DNA of 64,000 bases from Tretioscincus oriximinensis (GCA_022410635.1 JAJVDF010000782.1:307906-371905), one strand, 5' to 3'; positions 1-11,033 are shown, counted from the first letter of the stretch. Translations and numbers: made by a program. The notes: a model not told the origin generated them from the sequence alone.

Positions 1-202
1 TTCCCCAGGAGTCCACTTTCCCGGACAGCAGGAAGCTCCTGCCAAAGGGTGCTGTGTGGGATGGGGCCACGTGGTCCGGTTGACCCTTCTCCTGGAGAAG
101 GAGCCCCGTAGTCAGAGCTGCTAAAACTGCAGTTGCGAGGGACTGTTTGCCGCTTGATCTCCTTGGATATCACAGCCTGGCGATAGGTTTGATATAAGGG
201 CT
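1..202 (-). CDS. ARHGEF15: ARHGEF15 coding exon 3 (partial, runs off left edge)
   Basis: Reading the minus strand from 202 downward gives an open frame of 66 codons after two bases that complete a split codon. It begins E-P-L-Y-Q-T-Y-R-Q-A-V and later reads T-L-W-Q-E-L-P-A-V-R-E-S-G-L-L. Both stretches resemble, from memory, the segment just before the DH domain of ephexin-family RhoGEFs. A pyrimidine tract and TAG lie directly upstream (about 203-222), so the acceptor AG is at 204-203. An alternative AG two bases further in would break the frame. The upstream exon ends in phase 1 (one base, G), and G plus AG restores GAG (Glu), which fixes the choice. These are about residues 426-492 of the assembled protein. 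The donor of this exon and the DH-PH exons lie outside the window. Confidence 0.85.
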
Positions 203-390
203 CTACCAAAAAAACCAAAGAGGGGAAGAGGTTGAGAACATGCAGAGAAATGAGGCCACATTCCTAAAACCACACCGTTCTTCCCTAACTCCACTAGCCC
301 TTCAGTTATATCTTTAATTTAAACCTTTTCCACTTCCTCTTCAGTCCTGAAGAATAAGGGGTGACAGGGAGACAGATTGAGCTCATTCTT

Positions 391-919
391 AGAACATAAG
401 AGTAGCCATGCTGAATTGGGCCGGAGCCCATCTGGTCCAACATTCTGTCTCACACAGGGGCCCACCAATTGCACCTGGGTAGACTGGAATAGAAGAAGGC
501 AANATCATCACTTGCTTTCCACACCCTGCAAATGGCATTTCAGGAATACTGCCTGTTGCTCCATCTCGGAGGCAGTATCAAGACATAAATCCTTGTAGCT
601 ATTTATACCCTTGGCTTCCTTGAACTTATCTAATCCTGTCTTAAAGCTACGCAGTCTGTTAGTATCACCACCTCTTCTGGAAGTAAATTCCACAGGCTGA
701 TGACCTCTGGNTGAAAAAATACTTTCCTTTGTCTGTTCTCACACTTCTGCCCATCAGTTTCAAGAAACGACCCCTGGTCCTAGTGTTGTATGTTAAAGAA
801 AATATTTTTTGCCTATTCTCCATATCCATCCTGTGCATTAGATCACCTCTCAAACACTGTCTTTCCAGGCATAAGATGAACAGAATTTGCAGCTGGATTT
901 CATAAGGGAGGTGCTCCAG
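391..919 (-). mobile_element. CR1 LINE fragment, 3' part (first piece)
   Basis: It starts with the AGAACATAAG terminus of this CR1 family and runs through the 3'UTR into the end of the reverse-transcriptase frame, with several frame breaks. The element continues at 1231-1420 after an inserted SINE. It matches the better-preserved copies at 41.1-43.1 and 49.8-50.9 kb but is clearly more diverged, so it is older. Confidence 0.85.
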
Positions 920-1230
920 GCACGGATAGCTCAGTTGCTTAGGAATTCGTCTCTNGCCTGGGAGATGGGGTTTCGAAGCCCTGTGTTGGAAGTGGGGAGG
1001 GGTGAGCACCTTCCACTTGCCTGTAGCTCTAGCCAACCCAACTATTCGAAAGCATGAATTGCAAGAAATTGCAACTGACTGCAAGTAGATACATGGGAAC
1101 CACCATAGCCTGGTGGGGAAGATAGAATGTGAGCCTTCGGGCAAAATATATCCTTGTAAGCCGCTTTGGGTCCCTTTGAAAGGTGAGAAAAGCAGGGTAT
1201 AAGAACCAAGTTCTTCTTCTTCTTCTTCTT
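920..1230 (+). mobile_element. SINE-A (tRNA-derived) inserted in a CR1
   Basis: The head CACGGATAGCTCAGTTGCTTAGG has a tRNA A-box-like core and GGTTTCGAAGCCC resembles a B box. The body ends GGGTATAAGAACCAAG followed by (TTC)n. CR1 sequence reading GTGCTCCAG stops at 919 and resumes GATCATTCTTGTTGC at 1231. The SINE therefore entered an existing CR1. Confidence 0.9.
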
Positions 1231-1420
1231 GATCATTCTTGTTGCCCTTTTCTGCACCTTCTCTAATTCCACAAAATCCTTTTGGAGACCAGAATTGTAG
1301 ACAGTATTCTAAATGTGGCCTCACCACAGATTTATAAGGAGGCAAAACAACAATTGCTGACTTGTTTTCGATTCCTTTCTTAATTATCCCTAACATTGAA
1401 TTTGCTTTTTTTGCTGCTGG
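1231..1420 (-). mobile_element. CR1 LINE fragment (second piece, 5' side)
   Basis: This continues the element at 391-919: the minus strand encodes residues like KANSMLGIIKKGIENKSA and VVRPHLEYCLQFWSP, the C-terminal part of a CR1 ORF2. It stops near 1420 by 5' truncation, the usual outcome of target-primed reverse transcription. Confidence 0.85.
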
Positions 1421-3154
1421 ATTGGAGATGAACTGAAGAAGGTTGAAAAGTAAAGGTGTAATGAGGGGGCTAAGAATTAAGATCCCCTTTGATAAACTGT
1501 TGGAGAAATGTCCTATCACACATTGCTAGCCCGTACTCATTTTTTCCATTGATTTTATTGCATTGTTTTTCATGGTGTTTTTGTAATTATTGTCATGTTA
1601 AGAGTGCTGTAAACCAACCTTATATAAATATTTTGCAACGGTGGTATGTAAATAAGCCAGTGCAATGGGATACAATGGTTTCATTGCCAAATAGCCAAAG
1701 GCCAACAGAAATTTGCTTGAAACAGTTTTGCATTATATGCTTATATTCCAGGAANGGGAAGTTACATTTCAGGGACTTCACGTAATCAAAAGCTTGTCGT
1801 ACAGAATCATGCAGTAGGAGTGACAACTGTGGAATCTCAGATCAATGCATCATCCTGTAATAGGGCTACTCTGTGTAGCTGGGCTCAGTAAAGGTTCTGC
1901 TTTTCAAAATTCTCTCCAAGATCCCTGTAACTTAAGTTGAAGGTATGAAAAGGCCATCTATGCTTATTCAGCTGCAGGCCCCAAAGCCTCAACTACTATG
2001 GAAGGTTTCTGAGCACATCTATCACATGTATATCTAGAAATGTGTACACAAAAGCTATGGGAAGAAGTACTGTGATCAGTACATAGCTGCTCTTTTATAG
2101 TTGGGCATCCAATGGTGGCACCAATAACGATGCCTTCCATAATGGGCCTTCGAAGCTGAGTTAGGATGGATTCTTCTGCCCCCATCTCGCTCTCTGTATC
2201 ACAGGACAGTATTGTTTCATATAGAAGGGGTTTAAAGGTCTTCACAGGAACTCAAAGACAATAGTCTGGACTGGAATACCAGGAAAAAGAGTCTTCATAG
2301 CACCTTGGAGATTAGCAAGCAAAACAGTAGGTAGCATGAGCTCTCATGGACTAAATCTATTTTTCCAGATGCTATGGAGTGAATGAACGAATGCCTGGAG
2401 AGGACTATTCATAGCCAGCTGTGTTCCTTAACGGTGATAGAAAGGCAAAGTNAGTGCAATGATGAGTCTCACAATTCAGTATAATGATGGTTATTAAGAC
2501 ATTCCATGTGGGAGAAGTGCAAACAAGTGTTGCAATATAAAAAGATGCTGGCTAGGAGGATGTAGGTTACATTATAAATGCTACAAAGTGATTAAGAGTA
2601 AAAAGACAGAACTCCCACTTACCGTCCTGTAGGCAAAGTCCCCAGTCAGGTCCCTTTGGAGANATCACGGTGCAGCTACAATTAAACATTAATACAAATA
2701 ACTAAAAGTAAGGGTTACTGTCATAAGGGGAGTCATTTAGCAACTCCACAAGGCAAGTGTCAGTTTCAAAATACGCCTTTTAATACTTGCTGATACACGA
2801 AGGATTCTGAGTACCAGAAGCAGCCTATGACTTACCAATCTGGGTGTGCACAAATGTGGGCCAAATGAATGTTGGCTACAGTGACATGNGCTATTCTTCA
2901 GTGTGGCAAAGCAAGGGCTGTTTTCACAGCCAGCAATATCCACCCTTTGTCTACGATCATCGGCTCTAAAAGCTAGAAGCTGTCATTGCTGAACACCCAG
3001 TAGACTTTTACGATGAATTCTGCATTTTCGTTCTGTATTTTCACCTTGAGAATGTGTCATCCATTTTGCAAAGAAGACATAACAAAGATTTAGCTAGAGG
3101 CTGCTTTTGTATACTTCCCAAGGCTAGGATTTTTCTCCCCACTGATCCTAAAGA
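1421..3154. other. No recognised feature (intronic)
   Basis: I see no repeat family shared with the rest of the window, no credible exon and no strong low-complexity tract in this stretch. Confidence 0.5.
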
Positions 3155-3362
3155 TAGGCTGACCAGATGACCCCTTTTGGTGTGTGTGTGTTGAAAACCC
3201 GTTTTTGGGGTGCCTCCTGTTTTTTTTTCTGAGGAAAAAGAATAAAAAAAAAATCAAAATTAAAAAAAAAAAGTTTTTTTGAAAAAAATTCCTCAGAAAA
3301 AACTGAGAGGGACCCCAAAACCGGGTTTTCACCCCCTCAAAAGGGGTCATCTGGTCAGCCTA
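3155..3362. mobile_element. Palindromic MITE, 208 bp
   Basis: The ends are exact inverted copies: TAGGCTGACCAGATGACCCC on the left and its complement on the right. The inner arms also pair (AAAACCCG... against CGGGTTTT; TTTCTGAGGAA against TTCCTCAGAAA), so the whole unit folds into one hairpin around an A/T-rich loop. The outermost TA could be the duplicated target. The transposon superfamily is not certain. It lies in ARHGEF15 intron 3. Confidence 0.8.
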
Positions 3363-3978
3363 ATATTCCAGTTTATTTTCATACACAAAGCCCCAGCCCA
3401 TGGCGATTCTTCTGAATTTTCTCCATTTGGATGATACTGATGATGGTAACAGCTGCTGTTGTTGAGAAAGTAAATAATGATGGTTATTTGATTTTTATAT
3501 GTGATGGGAAGTGTAAATTTGTAAAAGTGTTGCAATATAAACACATGCTGCCTAGAACTGAAATGCATAGAAATCTATCATTGTGCCACCCACCCTCCTG
3601 ATCAAGCACAGCACCTTCTTTGCCCACCAGACATTTTTTTCCTCGCACCTGTCATTTGGAGTTCCTGTAGCAGTGTCGTCCAGAACTTGTCTCTCATTTT
3701 CACAGCCACCTGCAAGGATAATGTTTGCAGAGTGAGCAAAATCAGATGGAATGGATGAAAACTGGACAAGTCGGGCAAAGTTCTTGTTAAGTTATCAGCT
3801 TTCAGTAACAAAGCAAAAAGCAAGAGAATATTACTTTTCCTGTTCATTTTGTTATATTTGCTCAGGTTGCTGGGCTAGACATTTCTGTTGCTGTAAAAGA
3901 GCTATCTAAGAAGCCACACAGTTGAAATATTAATGTTAAGAACATTAAAGACTTACCTTTATTGTGGTAGATTGCATA
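3363..3978. other. No recognised feature, weak exon-like frame
   Basis: The minus strand has a pyrimidine tract, CCTTGCAG and a short open frame (about 3715-3602, starting GTGGCTGTGAAAATGAG). It has no clear donor and no family resemblance, so I do not call it an exon. Confidence 0.4.
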
Positions 3979-4088
3979 TGGGCCCTTTATGCACTGGAGC
4001 TTAGTCTAGATTGTGGTCCTGGAACACACTAGTACAGGGTGGCTCCTAGAATGTAATCTAGAATAAGGCCCAGTACAGAAAGGGCCAT
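3979..4088. mobile_element. Harbinger-like MITE remnant
   Basis: The left end GGGCCCTTTATGCACTGGAGC and the complement of the right end GGCCCTTTCTGTACTGGGCC are inverted copies. Both contain the TCTAGATT / CTTATTCTAG core seen in the better copy at 26044-26207. Confidence 0.6.
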
Positions 4089-5056
4089 AAACTACATAAT
4101 AGTCAAATGTTCATTAAGGTCAAGTAAATATTTAGAGGAGTTAAATAGGACGCTAAGGCTACAGACACACGCAGGATGTACGTCAGCACGGGAGTGTTGT
4201 CTGGACAGCTCCTACTGACNCAATCGCGGGTTGTCAGTGACACAGTNGCTACAAACTTCCGTTCTTCCGGGTTTAACCTTAAACCTGCTTTTCCCTTGCA
4301 TGTGCCCTGCACAGACAAGGTTGAGTGAACACGGCAATGCAGAATGGGAAACACATGACACAGAAGGCAATGAAATCTTGCCCATTATGTGACGGACTAC
4401 CTGCCTCTCCTGCACCTTGCTGTGGCTTATGCGCAATACGTGCAGATGGACAGGAGACTCCCTGAAGCCCGAAATAGCCAGTAAGTCCGTCTTTTAGCCC
4501 CTCGTGTGTCTGCAGCCTTAGATAGAAGACCGGCATAAAACCATAAGAGTTATACTCCAGAAAAGTCACAATGACGCACTCCTGCCTTAAAGTATCAGTT
4601 GTTAGTTCTGGGAGGGGAAATGATTTCCTTCAAAAACACTTTGCACTCCAAAGCAAGTAGAAAGACCAGACAGTTCCTTGTCACAGAATATCTCTGAGCA
4701 AAGATTCTGAATCAAAGTACTTTCCAAATAACACTCATTGGGGAAAATGATCCACCAGTGCTGAAGCTTTGCGAAGAAAAAANTTGGATAGAGAAAGAAG
4801 CTGATCTTGTCTATCTAGGACACTNAAACCCAAGATCTTCCAATAAGTCCCACCAAAGGGGAAGGATGCACTTGAGGACCTTCTCNGTGACAGGCCCCGG
4901 TTGTGGAAAGGTGTCTCCTCTGAGGTATATCAGGTGAACACTATATATGTTCNGACNCCTGGTGAAGGAGTATATATCCCCCCTGGCTTCAGCCAAGTCA
5001 ACTATTCCCTCTCTTCTTGAACTGTCCTATNTTAATTTTTTTTAATGAGTTTTCTA

Positions 5057-5100
5057 ATGGGATCTGAGAACTTTGGGTATAGGGCGAAATGCAAATGTAC
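5057..5100 (+). mobile_element. L2-type LINE 3' tail remnant
   Basis: Contains CTTTGGGTATAGGGCG and a short A-rich run, the signature of the L2 3' end seen more fully at 17.3 kb. Only the last tens of bases are present. Confidence 0.5.
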
Positions 5101-5348
5101 CGACTGACCGGACCAACCAACCGTAAGTAACTAACAAACAAACAAACAATGAAAAAACAAGGGGAGAACATGTTGGCACTTGGTTAGGACTACCTGAAAA
5201 TAACACATGACTGCAGGAAAGATTGGGAATGTTAAAAAATGAAGAACATTGGATGGGATTGTTCTGTAGACATTAGGCCTCAAGCATCACTTGATGGCAC
5301 GTTTACTTTTAGTTCTTTTGAGNCAGAGGATATAAGCACATCATCAGG

Positions 5349-5544
5349 TTTATTTATATCGCTCCTTTCACCAAAGGGCGGCACACGTAGCTTTTGTTGC
5401 TTTGTCCACAGGGTGTGAAGCAGGCAAGGCTGAGAGAGTTATAAAGAACAATGATTGGCCCAAGGTCGCCCGGCTGGCTTTAGGGAGCCATGTGGAATTG
5501 AACTGGGAAGCTACCAAATAAGAGTCCAACATCCTAACCTGGCA
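5349..5544 (-). mobile_element. SINE-B (tRNA-derived), diverged
   Basis: Read on the minus strand it has the SINE-B body: CCGGGCGACCTTGGGCC, an altered TCACAGTTCTT, the ACCCTGTGGAC region and AAAGCTACGTG. The tail resembles the L2 3' end but is eroded. The head near 5544 is only partly recognisable. Confidence 0.7.
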
Positions 5545-5744
5545 NATCACATTCCACTCTTCAAAGGGCAAGACTAGTAACTCTTGGCTTCTAAAAAGGG
5601 CTTCCTTTATCAAACTTGTGCTTTTCACTCACATGTGGACAGGTCAAAGTTAACAGGCACCCATTTTTTGGAGAATGGAGGAAGACCCTGCGGTAACCCT
5701 GTTTCTTATCAAATGTTTTTCCCCACAAGAAGCATCACTCTCAC

Positions 5745-6602
5745 CTTGACATGTGCCTTTGCCCAATGGCAGATCCTCCACGGGTGGAGGGGGCTGAGTT
5801 GGTGGAGGAGGTAGGCCTTGAGGCAATGGGGGAGGCGGCTGGGATGGGGGAGGAGGCGTCGACGTTGCTAGCGGCTGACAAGAGGAAAGCGNGGGCAGCT
5901 GGTTGCAAGAAGGGAAAAGAGGTGGCGGCGTCTGAGAAGTGGGTGGAGGTGGTGGAGGTTGGGACGGGGGTGGCATGAGNAGACCTTCCCTCACAGAGTT
6001 GAGGCAGATGTCTCCATGAACTTGGTTCATCTCCAGGGGGTACTGCAGGGAACTCCTGCGGGAAGAGGCTAGGGAGCCCAGGGAGTTCCTTGGGGGTTTC
6101 ATTGGTGCTTTGGGTGGGATGGCTGGGGGTCCATTGTCCCCATCTAAAGANGCAAACGACCCCCCTTTACTGCGTCGAGGTGGCTTGGGCATCAAAGGAG
6201 GGCAGCGTGGAGGAAGAGGTTCGGCCGTGGAGCGGTATCCCGTCAACACCACACACCCTTCTGTGTGTCCATTGGCAGAGGAAGGGGGATCAGGCGGTTT
6301 CTTGCTCCGAGGAGAACTGCGGGATTTGGTTGGGTGCCTCTCGCTGGTTGAGGGATCGGCACGCGGAGTATTGAGCACCAGAATGTGTTGGAACAACGAC
6401 CCTCCTTCATCGGTGGAGGACGAGAGATCCGAAGGGCACTCTTCTCCCTCCTCTTGCTCTTCCTGCCGAGAAGGTGCTGGAATCCATGCCAAAACCATGC
6501 CTGGTCGCTGCTGATGGCAAACACAAGGACAACCGGTGGGGCAGGAAGCAGGCAACTCGGTGCCGTTCTGCTCTACAACNTGCTGAGTCTTCTCAACAGG
6601 AT
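5745..6602 (-). CDS. ARHGEF15: ARHGEF15 coding exon 2, proline-rich region
   Basis: This 858-bp exon has acceptor CCCTGTTCCCACAG (AG at 6604-6603) and donor CAAG|GTGAGAGT (GT at 5744-5743). It enters with two bases of a split GAT codon, encodes 285 full codons and leaves with one base, so both boundaries are phase 1 and agree with the neighbouring exons. It covers about residues 140-425. Visible features are an acidic stretch (EEQEEGEE), a cysteine cluster (CPTGCPCVC), SH3-ligand-like PPAIPPKAPMKPPR, a basophilic-kinase-like serine run (SSRRSSL), and long polyproline runs near the end. This fits the unstructured N-terminal tail of ARHGEF15, a RhoA guanine exchange factor of endothelium, vascular muscle and neurons. 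Four single N bases (5892, 5980, 6151, 6580) leave residues undefined. Plus-strand frames over this exon are shadows. Confidence 0.82.
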
Positions 6603-7849
6603 CTGTGGGAACAGGGGGTGATGGGAGAGAAGACAACGGATGCAACGTTGAAGGTTTTGCATTAAGAGACCTTGCTATCAACCATGAAGAAATCACTATA
6701 CCAATGTATCAATTGTATCAATGGCTATTGGTATGGATGCCTTAGTGCAACCTCCTTGTTGGAGGAATGGACAGATTTCCTCTCAATTCCATTTGCAGAG
6801 AACCAAGAGTGAGTGAAGCTTCTGCCTTCTTCTGCTTCACAATTCCCAGATACAACTGATGTGCTCTTATGGTCACTATTTCAAATACTGCTATTGTCTG
6901 CCTTAAGAACTGAACATCTGCAATTTGTCATACACATACCTAGTTGCTCCTGGGCCAAAGATTCAGCAATCCAACAAGTATAATTAAGAAGACATTTTAT
7001 ACTAAGAAGACATTAGTATAAAAATAAAGGCTCTATTAGAGATGTGTACGGACAAAATTCACATCTGTTTGACTTGATTGCGAATCAGTTAACTGAATCG
7101 TTCCAAACTTACTCAAAAACAAAAATTGCAATTATTTTCCTTGGAGAAAAAAGGTTTTCAAGGGCAAAAATAAGGTGAACGCAAATTGTTTGAATTAATT
7201 GTTGATTAATTTGGTTCAAATGACTTTCCAGATATTTGAAGTGTGCTCAGGTGGATGTGAACATTTGCAAACATATTTTGCACCTAAGAGGAAAAACAAT
7301 GCAGTGGTTGTTGCACAGAGATCTTAGAGATTATGCATGAGACCACTAAAATGCTGATGATGTCACTATTCAGGTGATAGTCACTCTTGCGTAAGATTTT
7401 TCTGCTCTGGCGGATCTTCAAAATGAAACCATGATATTTAAGTTATCTGTGACTTCTAGCAGTGCAGCCCCCCTTTCCAATTGAATATTATAGCGCAAGG
7501 CGGCTACAGCGTGATGTTCTTGAAAGCTAAGCAATATCCTTCTCAAATATTTCTTGCAGTTCCCAAAGATAACTCCAGTCACAAGGGTTGTATGTGAACT
7601 AAAATATCTTATTCTGGATTGGNCAGGTTGTGGGATTAGGTTCTGTGACCAGCTAAGAACTGAACATTTTTGCTTTTAGATGTTCCAAGGGGCATTTTGA
7701 CAGTGCACACTGTGGCACCCATGGCATACTGGACAACAGAACAGGGCTCTCCCATAGCTCCTCTTTCCNCCTGTAGCAGGGCAGTAGACCTAGATAAGGA
7801 GGTGGGTAAAAAGATAGCATGCCTTAAAAGNCACTGCTGGAAAGGTTCA

Positions 7850-8134
7850 CAATGAATGGCACAGTTGCTTAGGAAATGGTCTCTCATCTGGGAGACGGGG
7901 TTTCGAACCCCTGTATTGGACGTGGGGAGGGTTAGCACCTTCCACTAGCCTGTAGCTCTAGCCAACCCAGCTATTTGAAAGCATGAATTGCAAGAAATTG
8001 CAACTGACTGCAAGTAGATACATGGGAACTACCACAGCCTGGTGGGGAAGATAGAACGTCAGCCTTTGGGCAAAATACCCTTGTAAGCAGTTTTGAGTCC
8101 CTTTGGGTGAGAAAAGCAGGGTATAAGAACCCAG
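7850..8134 (+). mobile_element. SINE-A (tRNA-derived), full length, diverged
   Basis: A degenerate tRNA-like head (CACAGTTGCTTAGG, then GGTTTCGAACCCC as the B box) is followed by the family's body with the repeated GAATTGCAAGAAATTGCAAC segment. It ends GTATAAGAACCCAGT without a clear CTT tail. It lies within ARHGEF15 intron 2 on the strand opposite to the gene. Confidence 0.8.
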
Positions 8135-8750
8135 TGCAATGCAAGGATCAGAGCATAGACCATCAACTTTAGCATCCTCTCTCACACAGTGGCACATCAG
8201 TTACTTCTGGGCATCTCAAGCAGAAAACAAAGGCAAAACCTTCACCTACTTTCGATGATGTGTGGTTGGTATTTTAGAGTATCCTGTTTGTCCTTCCAAC
8301 CTAGAGGGGTATCATTGCACCTAATCTAGTGGCCAAGTCTGCTAAATGTTTACGACTAGCTAAACAAGACTAGGCCATCCTGTGGGTTGCCTTAGCGTAG
8401 TTACACTCCATACTGTGCAAACAGAGCATGGTAGGAGAAGCAGGGGCCTTCTGTGTTCTAGACCCCTTCCTTCCACAGAATACTGCCCTATGCACAGTGA
8501 CCAAGAATACAAGTAGGCTTCAGGCTGTTCCTGCCTGGATTGATAGATGAGACAAAGGGAGACATCACTTCCTGTTGAAACTGCTCACTGCCTGCCAAAA
8601 ACACTTCCTGAATAGCAAAGATCAGCGGCTGCTGGAAGAAAGCTTTGACACGTGCATAGAAATAAGGATGTCATTTTTTGCAGAAGTTTTAGATTTGCTG
8701 TTTATGTTTTTAAAGGGCACTGTTGCTACAATGCAGAAGCAGGAATATGC

Positions 8751-8776
8751 AATAATAATAATAATAATAAATAATT

Positions 8777-8811
<35 letters not shown>
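8751..8811. repeat. (TAA)n microsatellite beside a splice donor
   Basis: About 60 bp of AATAAT repeats with two ATTAATA interruptions. On the gene strand it is a TTA repeat beginning 16 nt into the intron, after only 15 bases of unique sequence past the GT of the donor at 8826. Confidence 0.9.
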
Positions 8812-8826
8812 GCCCCGTTCACATAC

Positions 8827-9293
8827 CCATCTTCTCTTGTGCTTCCTTCTCTTCTGTCACCTGCTCTTTGCCATTCTCAGTGGCAGCAACAAGCCCTCGG
8901 CTGCAGTTCACCGGAGACTGGGCCAGCTTGCCTTTCTCGCCTTTCTCTGGGCTCGTGGGATCAAACCGCACCACGATCTTGCGGACGGCGCCAGAGTTCT
9001 GCTGCCTGTGTAACTTTTTCTGTGGGCTGCAAGGGGCTTTGTTAACTTTGGAGCAGCCATCGCTTACGATCTCGGGCACAGGCTCCTCTAAGAGCAAGGA
9101 TGGAGTTGGGGCACGGCTCAGTTTGGAAGAATCGGGCCTGGGTGGGAGGTAAGGGCGTGGCCTGGTGGGTGGGCGCGGCTTGATGATGCGGGTAGGTTTC
9201 TGGGATGGAGGTGTGGCTGGAGGTAGGGGATCCAGAGAGGACATCTTCACAGTAGGAGAGCTATCCGCAGCTCCATCGCCACGATGTCACTTC
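8827..9293 (-). CDS. ARHGEF15: ARHGEF15 first coding exon (5'UTR part and start codon)
   Basis: The acceptor is CTCTCTACTCTTATAG (AG at 9295-9294) and the exon starts at 9293. An in-frame TGA lies upstream of the start, and the first ATG is at 9244-9242. The open frame can be extended to a GTG at 9250, but ATG is preferred. The 139 codons end ATG G|GTATGT (donor GT at 8826-8825, phase 1). The protein starts MSSLDPLPPATPPSQKPTRI and continues with a basic/proline run, closely resembling from memory the mammalian ARHGEF15 N-terminus (ATPPTQKPPRIIRPRPP). At residues 87-94 is VRKIVVRF, corresponding to a VRR..xRF segment in the same protein. The 3' half is rich in Lys and Glu. The 5'UTR portion here is 49 bp, so at least one further upstream non-coding exon must exist. 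Confidence 0.88.
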
Positions 9294-11033
9294 CTATAAG
9301 AGTAGAGAGAAGGAGGTGGTCTTGATTAGGAGAACACTTAAGGGGACAAATCATCAAGGTCCCACAAAAACTGGGTTACTCTCCCCAAAAGGGCAGCATA
9401 AGACAAGCACATTCATCGCCTTCCCAAAAAAGAGGAAGCATTTCAATAAAAAGAAACGTGCAGAACGGGGGTGGACAGATGTTGTTGCTGAAAATGTCTG
9501 TCTAGCAGTTCAGAGGACTTCTACACACACCCAATAGTCCTTTTTCAACTGGAAATACCAAAGATCAAAACGTCTGAGCTTCTGCAAACATGGCACACCC
9601 TCCCCGCCTTTTCTCAAAAATGCTTTCACTTTTTAACAGGACAATTTTGCTTTTACACAACTGGGAAAATGAGATTCCATTAATGCACTCCCCAAAAGAC
9701 CCAGTAACGTGATCTGGTCCATGGCACACCCTGACTTTGAACTGAGCAGGGCAAGGCAGTAGGCACCTCCTGCAAAACCTGGAAGACCTTTTCGTGCACT
9801 AGGCAACCCCTCAGTTTCACCACAGAATTATGGGTAGTATAGGCGTCCCCTCCACCTCTGACCTTTCTGTACTAGGTTTCATTTTAGGATATATCTTGTA
9901 GTAGAGACCTGCCATCTTCTTGGTAGTATAAGTTATGGCAGGCCTTGGGGATTCTGCTCTGGTTTGTTCACTGAAATTCTTCTACAACATGTATTTTGCT
10001 GCTTTTTATTATTATTACTAGCGGAATTAACCCATTGCATTATGGCAATGCAATGGGCTCTAGCCACTCCTCCCCCTTGCTCCCAACTATGCCTCTATCC
10101 ACTTCTCCTCCCTTCCATCCCCTTTTCACTTGCTGGTTCTTTGTTTCATTCCTTCTTTCTTTCCTTTTTNGTTTCCTTCTTTATTTTTTCTTCTTTATCT
10201 TCTTTCCTTTCCTTTTACTCTCATCCACTCCTCCCTTTGTTCTTCCTTTCCTTTCTTTCCCTCGCAGGACTGGTTCCAGTACTGAACCCTGAGGTTTTCC
10301 ACTTCTCACATCTTTCCACTGATAGAACTGCCCAAATATTACTTCCCTCTGTCTTTTAACTAGTTTCTAACCTCTGGTCTCTGGAGGCCACCAAAGTTCC
10401 GAGCCCTGTCATTGGTCTCCGGAGGCTGCCAAGGATCCAAGCCCTGTCACTGGTCCATGGAGGCTACCCCAACCTTATCATTGGTCGTTATACTTCGTAA
10501 TGTTGAACTCTCCCAAATGCCTTTTATTACCTATGATTATTAATATTTTTTAGTGTTACATGAGTAAATTTCAAGTTGTTTTAATGCCACTGAAGCTAAC
10601 CTAGGCTGTTTGCTGCATTCCTATGTAGGATGCAGTATTATTCAAAAGCCACTGAAGACCACATCAATGTTCTTCTGGTTCTAACACAACTGGTCATATA
10701 CTCTCAATTGACCTTCTCAGCCAATAGGCATTGGCCTGCATCCTATGTGGATGCTCTTCTATAGTTTTGTATTTTTGTTAATGTTTGATTATTTTAGAAT
10801 AATGGATTTAGGTTTGATTGTATAGTTATAATACATTATTTCCAGTTCTTCTACACTGGCAACATTTTGCTTTCTTTTTTGAGACCTTTTGTGGTTTTGT
10901 TAGATCTCAGGGCTTGTCATATTCTATTCTAGCATGCAGGTGGTAGAGCCCTATTCCAAGATACATCCCAAAGTAACACCTAATGAGGAAAGACCCTTAT
11001 CTTGTCAAGCTGGGTCTTCTGTGATTCCCCGAA
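9294..11033. other. No gene; pyrimidine tract and minisatellite
   Basis: Apart from a C/T-rich tract (about 10140-10265) and a minisatellite (10376-10482) I see no exon. At 9890-9960 there is a degraded GATATATC...CTGCCAT...GGCAGGCC pattern related to the Harbinger-like MITE family. This is presumably ARHGEF15 intron 1. Confidence 0.5.
10376..10482. repeat. 38-bp minisatellite, almost three units
   Basis: Units start GGTCTCTGGAGGCC, GGTCTCCGGAGGCT and GGTCCATGGAGGCT. The first two are 38 bp and the third is shortened to 31 bp. Each ends CCCTGTCATT, CCCTGTCACT or CTTATCATT. Confidence 0.85.

Larger units (their letters stand above)
203..5744 (-). other. ARHGEF15 intron between coding exons 2 and 3
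   Basis: The intron runs from donor GTGAGA (5744 downward) to the acceptor at 204-203. It contains a CR1 split by a SINE (391-1420), a 208-bp palindromic MITE (3155-3362), a Harbinger-like remnant (3979-4088), a short L2 3' tail (5057-5100) and a minus-oriented SINE-B (5349-5544). The stretches 203-390, 1421-3154, 3363-3978 and 4089-5056 show no repeat or exon I can support. The open frames there are short, poor in conserved sequence and lack paired splice sites. Confidence 0.8.
6603..8826 (-). other. ARHGEF15 intron between coding exons 1 and 2
   Basis: The donor is ATGG|GTATGT (GT at 8826-8825) and the acceptor AG is at 6604-6603. The intron carries one plus-oriented SINE-A (about 7850-8134) and a TAA microsatellite (8751-8811) close to the donor. 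The remaining sequence (about 6603-7849 and 8135-8750) is AT-rich and shows nothing I can name. Confidence 0.8.

Noticed and set aside
200..202. Acceptor AG at 202-201 for the left-edge exon
   Set aside because: It would give phase 0 and break the frame with the upstream phase-1 exon; the AG at 204-203 fits.
920..1000. tRNA gene
   Set aside because: A- and B-box-like sequences belong to the SINE-A head; the same head recurs in many copies and cannot form a full cloverleaf.
3602..3730. Possible exon after CCTTGCAG on the minus strand
   Set aside because: No clear donor, and the ARHGEF15 exons join in phase without it.
5751..6665. Plus-strand frames of up to 134 codons
   Set aside because: Antisense shadows of the GC-rich ARHGEF15 exon.
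9242..9250. GTG at 9250 as the ARHGEF15 start
   Set aside because: An ATG three codons later matches the expected N-terminus; non-ATG initiation is not needed.
9964..10359. Plus-strand hydrophobic 131-codon frame
   Set aside because: Phe/Leu/Ser content comes from a C/T-rich low-complexity tract.
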